A stretch of DNA of 49,317 bases from an uncultured Cohaesibacter sp. (lineage in GTDB: Bacteria > Pseudomonadota > Alphaproteobacteria > Rhizobiales > Cohaesibacteraceae), in contig NZ_OY759879.1 in the NCBI RefSeq assembly GCF_963662805.1, positions 1 through 49,317 on the forward strand, read 5' to 3'. Shown here in pieces: positions 8,007-16,051 of the stretch. The position numbers were made by a program, and so were the translations under genes. The notes under the pieces are model-generated. The model did no database searches. It saw only the letters and a program-made list of their open reading frames with translations, and was not told where the DNA came from. Each line of letters begins with the position of its first letter. The first letter of the stretch is position 1.

Positions 8007-10166
8007 TTATTCAGCGGCTTCCTGTTCATAGCCGAGTTTCTTGTTGAGCTGATGGATCAGGTCAACGGCAGCTTCGGCAATGACGGTTCCGGGAGGATAG
8101 ATGGCAGCAGCACCGGCTTTGTAGAGTGCTTCATAATCCTGCGGCGGGATAACACCACCGGCAACGATCATGATATCGCCACGGCCTTCCTCTTCCAGTG
8201 CGGCTTTGAGGGCCGGAACCAGCGTCAGGTGACCAGCGGCCAGGGACGAAGCAGCAACAACATGGACGTCGTTTTCAACGGCCTGACGAGCTGATTCTTC
8301 CGGGGTCTGGAAGAGAGGTCCGATATCGACGTCGAAGCCAAGATCGGCAAAGCCCGATGCAATCACTTTCTGACCACGGTCGTGGCCGTCTTGACCCATT
8401 TTGGCGATGAGAATACGAGGACGACGACCGTCGTTTGCTTCGAATTCATCGACCAGCTTCTGTACTTTCTGGACTGCGTCGGACATGGCTCCAACCTCCT
8501 TGCGATAAACGCCGGAAATGGATTTGATCTCGGCGCGGTGACGACCGTAGACTTTTTCCAGTGCGTAGCTGATTTCGCCAACGGTTGCTTTCACGCGGGC
8601 GGCTTTCACCGACAGGTCAAGCAGGTTGCCGTTGCCGGCTTCAGCGGCTTTGGTCAGGGCGTCAAGGGCTGCGTCGACATCGGCCTGATTGCGCTCTTCG
8701 CGAAGGCGTTTGAGCTTATCAAGCTGCTGCTGACGAACGGCCGTGTTGTCCACCTGAAGCACTTCGATGTCTTCGTCGTGATCGGGCTTGTATTTGTTCA
8801 CGCCGACAACGGTCTGAGAGCCGCCGTCGATGCGAGCCTGGGTCTTGGCAGCGGCTTCCTCGATGCGCAGTTTCGGAATACCGGCTTCGATGGCTTTTGC
8901 CATGCCACCCAGTTCCTCGACTTCCTTGATATGGGCCAGAACTTTGTCGGCGAGCTCGGCGGTGAGCTTTTCGACATAGTGCGAGCCGCCCCAAGGGTCG
9001 ACAACTTTGGTGGTGCCGCTTTCCTGCTGCAGGAAGAGCTGGGTGTTACGAGCAATACGAGCCGAGAAGTCGGTTGGCAGAGCCAGAGCTTCGTCGAGCG
9101 CGTTGGTGTGCAGGGACTGGGTATGCCCTTGCGTTGCGCCCATGGCTTCGATTGCGGTGCGGCCCACGTTGTTGAAGACGTCCTGAGCGGTCAGAGACCA
9201 GCCGGAAGTCTGGGAGTGGGTACGCAGGGAGTAGGATTTCGGGTTCTTCGGATCGAACTTCTCTTTGACCAGTTTGGCCCAGACCAGACGGGCTGCGCGC
9301 ATTTTGGCCACTTCCATGAAGAAGTTCATGCCGATGGACCAGAAGAAGGAGAGACGCGGTGCGAAGGCATCCACATCAAGCCCCGTATCGACACCGGCTT
9401 TGATATATTCAAGGCCGTCAGCGATGGTGTAGGCCAGCTCCAGATCAGCGGTCGCCCCGGCTTCCTGCATGTGATAGCCGGAAATCGAGATCGAGTTGAA
9501 TTTCGGCATATTCTGCGAGGTATAGGCAAAGATGTCCGAAATGATCCGCATCGAAGGATGTGGCGGGTAGATGTAGGTGTTGCGGACCATGAACTCTTTC
9601 AGAATGTCGTTCTGAATAGTACCGGCCAGCAGATCCTGAGATACGCCCTGCTCTTCTGCTGCGATGATGTAGAGCGCCATGATCGGAAGAACGGCACCGT
9701 TCATGGTCATGGACACGGACATCTTGTCTAGCGGGATACCGTCGAACAGGGTGCGCATGTCATAGATGCTGTCGATGGCCACACCGGCCATGCCGACGTC
9801 ACCCGGTACGCGCGGATGATCCGAGTCGTAGCCGCGGTGGGTAGCAAGGTCGAAGGCGATCGACAGGCCTTTCTGACCGGCTGCGAGGTTGCGGCGGTAG
9901 AAGGCGTTGGAATCTTCAGCGGTGGAGAAACCGGCATACTGACGGATCGTCCAGGGACGCTGGGTGTACATGGTCGGATAAGGACCACGCATGAAAGGTG
10001 CCAGACCCGGCCAGGTGTTCAGGAAGTCGAGGGAAGCGATGTCGCTTTCCTTATAGACATCCTTCACATCGATACCTTCGGGCGTGTGCCAGATGGCATC
10101 GGACCCTTTGGCAGCCGGAGCGGCGGCCTTGAATGCAATGTCGGCAAAGTTTGGGATCTTACTCAT
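8007..10166 (-). CDS. mutB: Methylmalonyl-CoA mutase large (catalytic, B12-binding) subunit
   Basis: 719 residues. With MutA it isomerises (R)-methylmalonyl-CoA and succinyl-CoA using adenosylcobalamin. An N-terminal TIM barrel (PTMYTQRPWTIRQYAGFSTAEDSN, seen at about 65-90, typical of the substrate channel) is followed by a linker and a C-terminal B12-binding domain. That domain has the base-off/His-on motif Asp593-x-His595-x-x-Gly598 in GQDGHDRG and the later AGGVIPPQDY loop. Length equals the usual large subunit. It starts 12 bases after mutA and has AGGAAG before ATG, so the two are co-transcribed. Partner GTPase MeaB is encoded at about 24 kb on the other strand. It serves propionyl-CoA, branched-chain amino acid or ethylmalonyl-CoA pathway carbon. 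Confidence 0.97.
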   Translation of the reverse strand: MSKIPNFADIAFKAAAPAAKGSDAIWHTPEGIDVKDVYKESDIASLDFLNTWPGLAPFMRGPYPTMYTQRPWTIRQYAGFSTAEDSNAFYRRNLAAGQKGLSIAFDLATHRGYDSDHPRVPGDVGMAGVAIDSIYDMRTLFDGIPLDKMSVSMTMNGAVLPIMALYIIAAEEQGVSQDLLAGTIQNDILKEFMVRNTYIYPPHPSMRIISDIFAYTSQNMPKFNSISISGYHMQEAGATADLELAYTIADGLEYIKAGVDTGLDVDAFAPRLSFFWSIGMNFFMEVAKMRAARLVWAKLVKEKFDPKNPKSYSLRTHSQTSGWSLTAQDVFNNVGRTAIEAMGATQGHTQSLHTNALDEALALPTDFSARIARNTQLFLQQESGTTKVVDPWGGSHYVEKLTAELADKVLAHIKEVEELGGMAKAIEAGIPKLRIEEAAAKTQARIDGGSQTVVGVNKYKPDHDEDIEVLQVDNTAVRQQQLDKLKRLREERNQADVDAALDALTKAAEAGNGNLLDLSVKAARVKATVGEISYALEKVYGRHRAEIKSISGVYRKEVGAMSDAVQKVQKLVDEFEANDGRRPRILIAKMGQDGHDRGQKVIASGFADLGFDVDIGPLFQTPEESARQAVENDVHVVAASSLAAGHLTLVPALKAALEEEGRGDIMIVAGGVIPPQDYEALYKAGAAAIYPPGTVIAEAAVDLIHQLNKKLGYEQEAAE

Positions 10167-10178
10167 TCTTCCTGTTCC

Positions 10179-12035
10179 TCAGCCTTGCGCCAGAGGGGCA
10201 ATGCCCAGCTCGGCATGAATCTTGGAAAGCTCAGCGAGAACGTCGCAACCTTCAAATGCGAAGGCGTCAACGCCAGCAGCGCTCAGGGCGTCCATGAGAT
10301 CTTTCGGGCGTCCGGCGATGTAGACCATTTTCGCGCCAGCTTCTTTCAGAGCCTTGGCGAAGGCAACACCATTCTCTTCGTAAAGACCATCCGGTCCAAC
10401 GATGGCGACGATGCTTGCGCCGGAAGCCTTGTAGTCGGCAACTGCGGCTTCTGGTTCGCTATAGCCCTTGTCGGAGAGCGACTTGATGCCACCGGCCTCG
10501 AAGAAGTTCTTGGTCCAGGTTGCGCGAGCCGTGAAGTCGGCGATGCGACCGAGGTTCGCGAAGAAGACCGTCGGCTCGCCAGCAGCTTTTGCGGCAAAAC
10601 GAAGAGCTTCATAAGGTTCGGAGTAACGCACCACTTTCAGCGGCGTGCAGCTTTCACCCTCAACGAGTTCCGGTGCAGGCAGCGGAGCAACGTCCAGAAC
10701 CTTGGTTTCCCCTTCTGCGATGTTGGGGAATGCAGACGCGCCGGTCAAGGCGTTCTTACGTTTGGCGATCAAGGCAGCGCGGGTCTTATTGGACTCTGCG
10801 ATGGCATCGACAAGCACGTTGGCTTTGAGAGCCTCGACGATACCGCCAGCTTTTTCGATTTGCTGGAAGAAGGCCCAGGCTTTCTCGCCTTCCTCGTCAG
10901 TCAGCGCTTCGACATAGCCGGAACCGGCTGCCGGGTCGGTGACGCGATAAAGGTTCGATTCCTCGATCAGCATGGTCTGCAAGTTGCGTGCGATGCGGCG
11001 GGTCAAGCCGTTCGGCAGGCCAAGTGCCAGCGAATACGGCAGGACACAAAGGCTGTCTGCACCGCCAACACCAGCAGCAAAGGTTGCCGTGGTTGCGCGC
11101 AGCATGTTCACGGCCGGATCCAGCTTGGTCATCATGGCCCAGGAGGTTTCGGCGTGAATGGTGAGCGGAATGAAGTCCACCCCAGCAGCGCTCAGAAGGT
11201 TGGCCCAGAGAACGCGCATTGCACGGAGCTTGCAGAGGGAACCAAACTGGTTGGCTTCAACCGGCAGGGTCACGTCGATGGCGGCGAGCGCTTCGGAAGC
11301 GGTAAAGCCAGCCTCTTCGAGAACGCGCCAGTAGGCAACGATGGTGGCAATAACGGCACCAAGTTCCTGCGCTTCGGTTGCGCCAGCGTCATGATACGGA
11401 CGACCGTCGGCGGTGATGAAGGGTCCCTTGAAGCCTTTGGCTTTCAGATCCTTGATCGTTTCAACCATGGCCGCTGCACGGCCAGCCCAGTCAGGGGCCA
11501 TCTTGCCGGTGGAGGCAAAGTTTCCGATCGGATCGAGGCCGAAGGCAACATTGAGCTTGGAAGCATCAAGGCCCTTGTCGGCGACAAAGTCAGCGAAGGC
11601 GCTGGCTGCTGCGCGACCGGTCACGCCACCTTCGAGGCGAACAGAAATCAGATCGAGCAGAACCTCATCGAGAACCTTGGCAAGGGTGTCCTTGTCGGCC
11701 TTGATGCCGAAACCGCGAGCACTCGCACAGCCTGCAAAAGGAATGCAGAGCATGTTTGCACCGTTGCTCAGATCGATCAGAGCCTGTTCATTGGCTTTCT
11801 CGGCGTCCGGATGGTCAACGCGTTGGCAGACAGCCCAAGGGGTATCCTCGGGGCGCATTGCCAGAGGAGCCTTGCCGGTTGCTCGTTCATAGATCGGATC
11901 GATTTCGGTTCCATCGATCGTTTTGGTTGAAATACGGGAAAGAGGTTGTCCCTTGAGGGCTTTTTCGACTACTGCGACCCAATCGTCGTGGGAGTAGCCG
12001 GGAAAGGTCTCGGTAATCCTCAGAGCTTCGCTCAT
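10179..12035 (-). CDS. mutA: Methylmalonyl-CoA mutase small subunit
   Basis: 618 residues, homologous to MutB over the barrel and the B12-like domain but non-catalytic. The region corresponding to the B12 motif lacks Asp-x-His-x-x-Gly (it reads VAIVGPDGLYEENGVAFAKALKE in separate parts), as expected for the small subunit. Recognisable start ITETFPGYSHDDWVAVVEKALKG and mid-protein PYHDAGATEAQELG match the family. It is the first gene of the operon, with GGAG before ATG. Its presence means the organism uses the heterodimeric mutase rather than the single-chain homodimer common in many rhizobia. The roughly 750-bp upstream region has repeated GCAAA/TTTGC half-sites that could be operators. Confidence 0.95.
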   Translation of the reverse strand: MSEALRITETFPGYSHDDWVAVVEKALKGQPLSRISTKTIDGTEIDPIYERATGKAPLAMRPEDTPWAVCQRVDHPDAEKANEQALIDLSNGANMLCIPFAGCASARGFGIKADKDTLAKVLDEVLLDLISVRLEGGVTGRAAASAFADFVADKGLDASKLNVAFGLDPIGNFASTGKMAPDWAGRAAAMVETIKDLKAKGFKGPFITADGRPYHDAGATEAQELGAVIATIVAYWRVLEEAGFTASEALAAIDVTLPVEANQFGSLCKLRAMRVLWANLLSAAGVDFIPLTIHAETSWAMMTKLDPAVNMLRATTATFAAGVGGADSLCVLPYSLALGLPNGLTRRIARNLQTMLIEESNLYRVTDPAAGSGYVEALTDEEGEKAWAFFQQIEKAGGIVEALKANVLVDAIAESNKTRAALIAKRKNALTGASAFPNIAEGETKVLDVAPLPAPELVEGESCTPLKVVRYSEPYEALRFAAKAAGEPTVFFANLGRIADFTARATWTKNFFEAGGIKSLSDKGYSEPEAAVADYKASGASIVAIVGPDGLYEENGVAFAKALKEAGAKMVYIAGRPKDLMDALSAAGVDAFAFEGCDVLAELSKIHAELGIAPLAQG

Positions 12036-12786
12036 CTTGTTCGCTCCAAATTGTTAAAGGAGGCAAGGGGCGCGGGCGGTCCCTTAAATCCTCCCTCCTG
12101 ACTTTGATCCAGTTTCCCAAGCGCTTGCCTCCCCGATTTGGGTAAAGGCTACGCTCTCCTTGAAAAAATCGTGCGGATGGCCGCGATCATATCCACTTTC
12201 GTTGTAGGTGCTTTGTCCTAGCGCAAGGGAATGTCGAAAAAATGATATTTGCGCCAAGAGAAATCACCTTGTGCAAAGTTCGGCAAATGAAAGGCGGAGA
12301 CTCTGCAGAGCCGGGATACCATCCAAGCTTTAAAAGGCTCCTAAGGCTCTTGCAAGCTGTCCTAATGGTCCTGTTTTCAGCTCTCTGTCGATCAGCAGCC
12401 CCCACAGAGCATTTTCTAATGAGAAGATAGCCCGAGACAAAATCACCGTTTGAAAAGAGGCACACACCCTCTTTCCGAGAAACACTCAATAACCATTACT
12501 CTTGATTGCAAATCTCTCTGAACACAACGCAAATCCGTTTGCATGATTCGAGTCTAACGGAACAAATATCGGCCGTTCCAGATCCTGTTATCTCCGCAAT
12601 CGTTTTAATTCGAATTTAGACATGTGTCCAAGTTCATTCACAGGCCATACGTAATTTTGCCAGTCAATTTTAGTAAGAAATACTTAAAATAGCAGCTTAA
12701 AAGCCAAATTTGTCAGGCCTGTACAGTATTTTCAGTTGCTCAATCAATTGCATCAGTGCAATCTCTGGGCGGGGTAAAAGTGGGAC
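12036..12786. other. Long AT-richer divergent region between mutA and the LuxR-type gene
   Basis: 751 bases without a credible gene. Short frames on both strands (for example 12187-12489 minus) have no family resemblance or ribosome binding site. It is visibly richer in A/T than its surroundings from about 12230 to 12720. It holds six GCAAA/TTTGC half-sites (see the separate entry) and an 8-bp CTGTACAG palindrome near 12720. I see no cobalamin riboswitch box upstream of mutA. Confidence 0.45.
12248..12542. promoter_or_regulatory. Cluster of GCAAA/TTTGC half-sites upstream of mutA (candidate acyl-CoA-responsive operators)
   Basis: TTTGC occurs at 12248-12252 and 12538-12542. GCAAA occurs at 12273-12277, 12283-12287 (exactly 10 bp apart), 12508-12512 and 12529-12533. 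The last pair forms GCAAA-N4-TTTGC, a perfect inverted repeat. From memory, the PccR/ScfR regulators of propionyl-CoA genes in Rhodobacter recognise TTTGCAAA-type sequences, so a related regulator is a possibility. Confidence 0.3.
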
Positions 12787-13641
12787 GTGCGACTGGCGTT
12801 CGGTATCGGCAAATCGATTCCGCGCTCTCTGTTGCATACGAAAAATACTGCCGTCCAAAGCGCGGTGGAAACTAGTGCAACCCAAGAACTGCAGAAAAAA
12901 TCGATGAACGATACACTGTGGGACCACCCCAACACCGTCTCCTACATGAATCCGCTGGATACGAACGCAAAATCCTATTTGGAAAATTGTTCCACCCGTT
13001 TCCAGGCCATGGGAGCGCAGCATATTCTGGCTGTTGGCATCCCTCTTCCGGGTCGGGATCTCGTGAAGCTCGCATTGTTTCAGAAATGGGGCAACGAAGA
13101 GTTGAACACATCCCAGCTGGCGCAAATCAAGGGCGGGGACCCCTTGTTGCGACGTATTGCGGTGTTGGGTGAACCAGCAATCTGGCATTTGTCAGAAAAT
13201 GAAAACCAATGGCTTGCAGCGTCGCCTCTGGTGGCGCTTCTCAAACGTCATACACATGATCAGGAAAGCTGCCGAACCATCGCCGGCCTTCATATTCATA
13301 TGTTCGACCATTTCCAGATAGCCATCTGCCTTGCCGGTGTCGACATTGTCGCGACCCGTCGAGAGCTTGTGGCTCTCTCATCCGAGATCCGGTTTGCGCT
13401 GGATGATATCAACGCGATCAAGCCGATCATCAACCGACCAGGCGAATTGTCGGCGCGTGAGCGCATGATCCTCAGCCTGACGGCAGAAGGCAAAACCGCC
13501 AGCGATATCGCCAACGAGTTGGAAATCTCGCAACGGACGGTTCATGCGCATTTGCAGAATGCGTCCGAGAAGATGCAGGCCGCCAACAAGACACAGACTG
13601 TGGTCGAGGCTCTTCGCTACGGGCAGATTCAGCTGCACTAA
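12787..13641 (+). CDS. LuxR-family helix-turn-helix transcriptional regulator
   Basis: The C-terminal 65 residues are a clear GerE/LuxR DNA-binding domain: LSARERMILSLTAEG, then GKTASDIANELEISQRTVHAHLQNA with the recognition helix, and a final KTQTVVEALRYG. The N-terminal region of about 170 residues is the size of an autoinducer-binding domain, but I cannot align the conserved Trp/Tyr/Asp acyl-homoserine-lactone residues with confidence, so the ligand is unknown. The start is uncertain: GTG at 12787 gives 284 residues with a non-conserved leader, while ATG at 12904 (MNDTLWDHP) gives 245, closer to LuxR length. Neither has a good ribosome binding site. It is transcribed away from mutAB, and a strong terminator follows. 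Confidence 0.8.
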   Translation: MRLAFGIGKSIPRSLLHTKNTAVQSAVETSATQELQKKSMNDTLWDHPNTVSYMNPLDTNAKSYLENCSTRFQAMGAQHILAVGIPLPGRDLVKLALFQKWGNEELNTSQLAQIKGGDPLLRRIAVLGEPAIWHLSENENQWLAASPLVALLKRHTHDQESCRTIAGLHIHMFDHFQIAICLAGVDIVATRRELVALSSEIRFALDDINAIKPIINRPGELSARERMILSLTAEGKTASDIANELEISQRTVHAHLQNASEKMQAANKTQTVVEALRYGQIQLH

Positions 13642-13670
13642 AAGCTGCCTCTGGGTGTTTGACAGATCAA

Positions 13671-13703
13671 ACCACGTCCGGTGCGCATCGGACGTGGTTT
13701 TTT
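13671..13703 (+). terminator. Terminator of the LuxR-type gene
   Basis: A perfect 10-bp stem ACCACGTCCG (13671-13680) / CGGACGTGGT (13689-13698) with an 8-base loop is followed by a T run, 30 bases past the stop. Confidence 0.85.
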
Positions 13704-13883
13704 GTTCCATCGCACCAGCTTGTCCCGAATTTTGTATCGCATTATCCCGCCACCAACCTTCCGTTACATTTCATTACCTCAAAGTTGGGGTGACCTCGCG
13801 CTACCGGTTTCAGATCAGGGAATCTATCCCCTTTTGTTGCTAATTTTCAAACATACGAATTTTACAACTCGATGGAGCCGACC

Positions 13884-14552
13884 ATGAAGATCTACGCTGT
13901 AACCGCAATTATCGCCACCCTCGCCCTGACCAGTGCAGCTTTGGCATTCGGTCCGGGGTATGGCACCAATCGCGCAGGCCTCTCCAACAAGGCCATGCCG
14001 CTCAACCGCCCCATGAATAATGCCGAGCGCGAGCCGGTCTTCCTTGATGGCTGGGACGCCAACGGGGACAAGATCGTTACGATCGAAGAAGCAAAGGAGC
14101 ACCGTGCGGATCTGTTCGATGCTCTTGATGAGAATGAAGACGGCAATATCGTAGCCAGCGAGTTTACGTCCTTCCTCGACAGCCAGAAGATGGCACCAGA
14201 AGACGCAACCAACGGCCAGCGCGGCCTTTATGGCATGACCTTGCAATTCAATGACATCAACAAGGATGGCTCGGTGACACGAGCCGAGTTCATCGGACAG
14301 TCAGAGGCCTTTCTCGCCGCCATGGATCGCAACAATGACGGCACGGTGAGTGATGCGGACTTTGGCCAGCGCTGGAAGCAGATGGGAAACCGAGGGCGTG
14401 GCATGGGCCAAGGCATGCAGAACGGCATGCGCCAAGGAATGGGGCGCGGCATGGGCCGTGGAATGGGCCAAGGTCAAGGCATGGGCCAGGGGATGGGCCA
14501 GGGGATGGGCCAGGGGATGGGCCAAGGTATGGGATGGAACTGCCAATCTTGA
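13884..14552 (+). CDS. Exported EF-hand protein with Gly-Met-Gly-Gln repeat tail
   Basis: The start at 13884 is chosen because GGAG sits six bases upstream and a clean signal peptide follows (MKIYAVTAIIATLALTSAALA); an ATG at 13872 is less likely. The mature protein has four EF-hand loops of 12 residues: Asp58-Glu69 (DANGDKIVTIEE), Asp82-Glu93, Asp124-Glu135 and Asp148-Asp159. It should therefore bind calcium in the periplasm or outside the cell. From about residue 168 the tail is a run of Gly-Met-Gly-Gln/Arg units ending GWNCQS, encoded by a tandem DNA repeat. Met-rich tails can bind Cu(I), which is a possible but untested role. Single gene with its own terminator. Confidence 0.85.
   Translation: MKIYAVTAIIATLALTSAALAFGPGYGTNRAGLSNKAMPLNRPMNNAEREPVFLDGWDANGDKIVTIEEAKEHRADLFDALDENEDGNIVASEFTSFLDSQKMAPEDATNGQRGLYGMTLQFNDINKDGSVTRAEFIGQSEAFLAAMDRNNDGTVSDADFGQRWKQMGNRGRGMGQGMQNGMRQGMGRGMGRGMGQGQGMGQGMGQGMGQGMGQGMGWNCQS
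14399..14537 (+). repeat. Tandem repeat encoding Gly-Met-Gly-Gln units
   Basis: Degenerate 12-bp units (ATGGGCCAGGGG-like). Three perfect copies in a row occupy 14481-14516 and a diverged one follows at 14517-14528. The in-frame period of four codons allows copy-number change without frameshift. Confidence 0.85.
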
Positions 14553-14586
14553 TCTCATGGCACGGTTCAGCCACCATGCAGACAGC

Positions 14587-14613
14587 AAAGCCAGCGCATG
14601 CGCTGGCTTTTTC
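14587..14613 (+). terminator. Terminator of the EF-hand gene
   Basis: A perfect 24-base palindrome (AAAGCCAGCGCA and its complement, 14587-14610) is followed by TTC-TTT. It lies 34 bases past the stop. Confidence 0.8.
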
Positions 14614-14768
14614 TTTAAACTCTGTCACGGCCAAACCTGCGACTCAGCCGACGGTCTGCGGGTTGGTCCAATGTCTTCCAAAGCACAACAACGCTCTCAA
14701 GGTCGGAGCACCCATCCCGCGCCCCGCACCAGTCACATCACGCATCAGTCTGCCCTGTCACAATGGAC

Positions 14769-15179
14769 TCAGTAGGTCATCATCGGAGGCAGAGCTTTTG
14801 CCTCGGCGACCCATTTTTCGACATTGCTCAGCGCAGGAACCTGACGAACGAGTTTTTTCTCGTTGTTGGCTTCTTGCATGGCTTTGGTGAGATTTTCGGC
14901 ATTGCGATTGCGCAGTTCCTTGACAGTATCCACGCCAGCGGCTTCCAGAAGTTCGGAATATTCCTCACCGACGCCCTTGATCCGCATCAGATCGGCCATG
15001 TTGGCCCATTTCAGGATGCGTTTGTGCTCAATGCCCGTTTCCTCTTCCAGAGCCTTGCGACCGGCAGGATCTTTGGCACGCTCCAAATAGCCTTTGGTGT
15101 TGCTGATGCCCACATTTTTGAGCTTCTCAGCATAAGATGGTCCAATACCTTCGATTTTTGCGATTGGATAAGATGACAT
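14769..15179 (-). CDS. DUF4332-type helix-hairpin-helix protein
   Basis: 136 residues. Two helix-hairpin-helix-like segments are visible, IAKIEGIGPSYAEKLKNVGI near the N-terminus and MRIKGVGEEYSELLEAAGV in the middle, each with the Gly-x-Gly turn preceded by Ile/Lys. This matches DUF4332 proteins, small cytoplasmic proteins of unknown function thought to bind nucleic acid or protein partners. A strong ribosome binding site, AGGAGGT, lies six bases before ATG. No signal peptide. The next gene upstream on the same strand (15304-15690) is separated by a terminator, so it has its own promoter in the 120-bp gap. Confidence 0.8.
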   Translation of the reverse strand: MSSYPIAKIEGIGPSYAEKLKNVGISNTKGYLERAKDPAGRKALEEETGIEHKRILKWANMADLMRIKGVGEEYSELLEAAGVDTVKELRNRNAENLTKAMQEANNEKKLVRQVPALSNVEKWVAEAKALPPMMTY

Positions 15180-15265
15180 CTTCTACCTCCTTTGATGCCT
15201 GCCCGTCAGGTTGTCTATGATCCTGACTTCGCCGTCCTGTTGGTGCAGCGTTAACAGAGTGTTCC

Positions 15266-15291
15266 AAAAAAAAGCGGCCCGCAAGGGCCGC
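15266..15291 (-). terminator. Terminator of the 15304-15690 gene
   Basis: On the minus strand GCGGCCC-TTGC-GGGCCGC (15274-15291) is followed by eight T (15266-15273). Confidence 0.9.
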
Positions 15292-15303
15292 AATGCATAA
15301 TCT

Positions 15304-15690
15304 TTACAAGATCTGGCTGAGAGCCGGCACCGAATTGATGACATCATCAACCACCTGCTCGTCAGTATTCTCCTTGGCGACAGAGATCATCTCACTGGCG
15401 ACGGATTTGACCTCGCCCATGCCGAGACCGGCACTGGTCAGCTCATTGAGTGCCGCCATTGCCGCACCCATGCCACCCATCGAGCCGAGCATGCCGCCGA
15501 GCAGACCACCGCCGGAGGCAGGTGAAGATGCATCAACCAGACTGTTGGCGCCCAAAGCATCGATCAGCATCTGGACCTTGTCCTCGGGGGCTTCCTTGGC
15601 GAGGAAATTGAGGATGATCTTTACAGCCTGCTGCGCCAGCTCTTCCGAGATGCCGGCAGCGGATGCGATGCGTGCAATAATTTGATCCAT
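15304..15690 (-). CDS. Small protein of DUF2267/DUF2780-like type
   Basis: 128 residues. The start at 15690 (MDQIIARIASAAGISEELAQQAV) is preferred over upstream codons because GGGAG lies six bases before it. The N-terminal 50 residues form a helical domain of the kind seen in DUF2267/DUF2780/DUF937 proteins: AAGISEELAQQAVKIILNFLAKEAPEDKV, viewed in parts. A Gly-rich linker (GGGLLGGMLGSMGGMG) and a second helical part (LNELTSAGLGMGEVKSVASEMISVAKE) follow. The Gly/Met-rich linker could insert into membranes, but there is no true transmembrane segment. Function unknown. It has a strong terminator. Confidence 0.7.
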   Translation of the reverse strand: MDQIIARIASAAGISEELAQQAVKIILNFLAKEAPEDKVQMLIDALGANSLVDASSPASGGGLLGGMLGSMGGMGAAMAALNELTSAGLGMGEVKSVASEMISVAKENTDEQVVDDVINSVPALSQIL

Positions 15691-16051
15691 TTTAGTCTCC
15701 CAAACTTTTCTATTTCGACTCGTTGTCGCAACTTGTCCCTTACGTATGCGTAAACTTGCACAGCGACCCCGCCAAGACAAGAGCCGCAATGCCGAGTTGG
15801 TGCATACTATCGGATGAGAATTCTCACGTCAGTCGCGGGGCACAGGAGCCATTGCCCTGCAAATATCTTCAATCCGGTTGCAGCCTTGTGACATCGGTCG
15901 TAAAAAGATTCCGGATGATGGTGATCCGCCGGGATTCTTTGACGCAGCAATAGCGCTCAGAGAATGAACCCAGTCTGAACGGATCGCTTGGGGTGAGACG
16001 CAAATTTCAGTCAACAATGACACTTGCGCCAAAAGAGGATACGGGGTCACC
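15691..16051. other. Gene-free divergent region (361 bp)
   Basis: This lies between the small minus-strand gene and the HerA-like gene. I see no RNA gene, repeat or convincing promoter motif. A short frame at 15829-16059 (minus) has no support. Confidence 0.4.

Noticed and set aside
9816..11930. 704-codon open frame on the plus strand opposite mutA/mutB
   Set aside because: It is antisense to two strongly recognised genes, has no family features, and arises from GC-rich third positions. The same holds for 8382-9731 (plus), 16361-17668 (minus) and 36158-37912 (minus).
12036..12150. Cobalamin riboswitch upstream of mutA
   Set aside because: No B12-box-like conserved segment was found on either strand; only GC-rich leader sequence.
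12187..12489. 100-codon minus-strand frame in the mutA upstream region
   Set aside because: No ribosome binding site or recognisable fold; AT-rich regulatory DNA.
12719..12726. CTGTACAG palindrome as a lux box
   Set aside because: Only 8 bp of symmetry, shorter than a lux box, although the LuxR-type gene is near.
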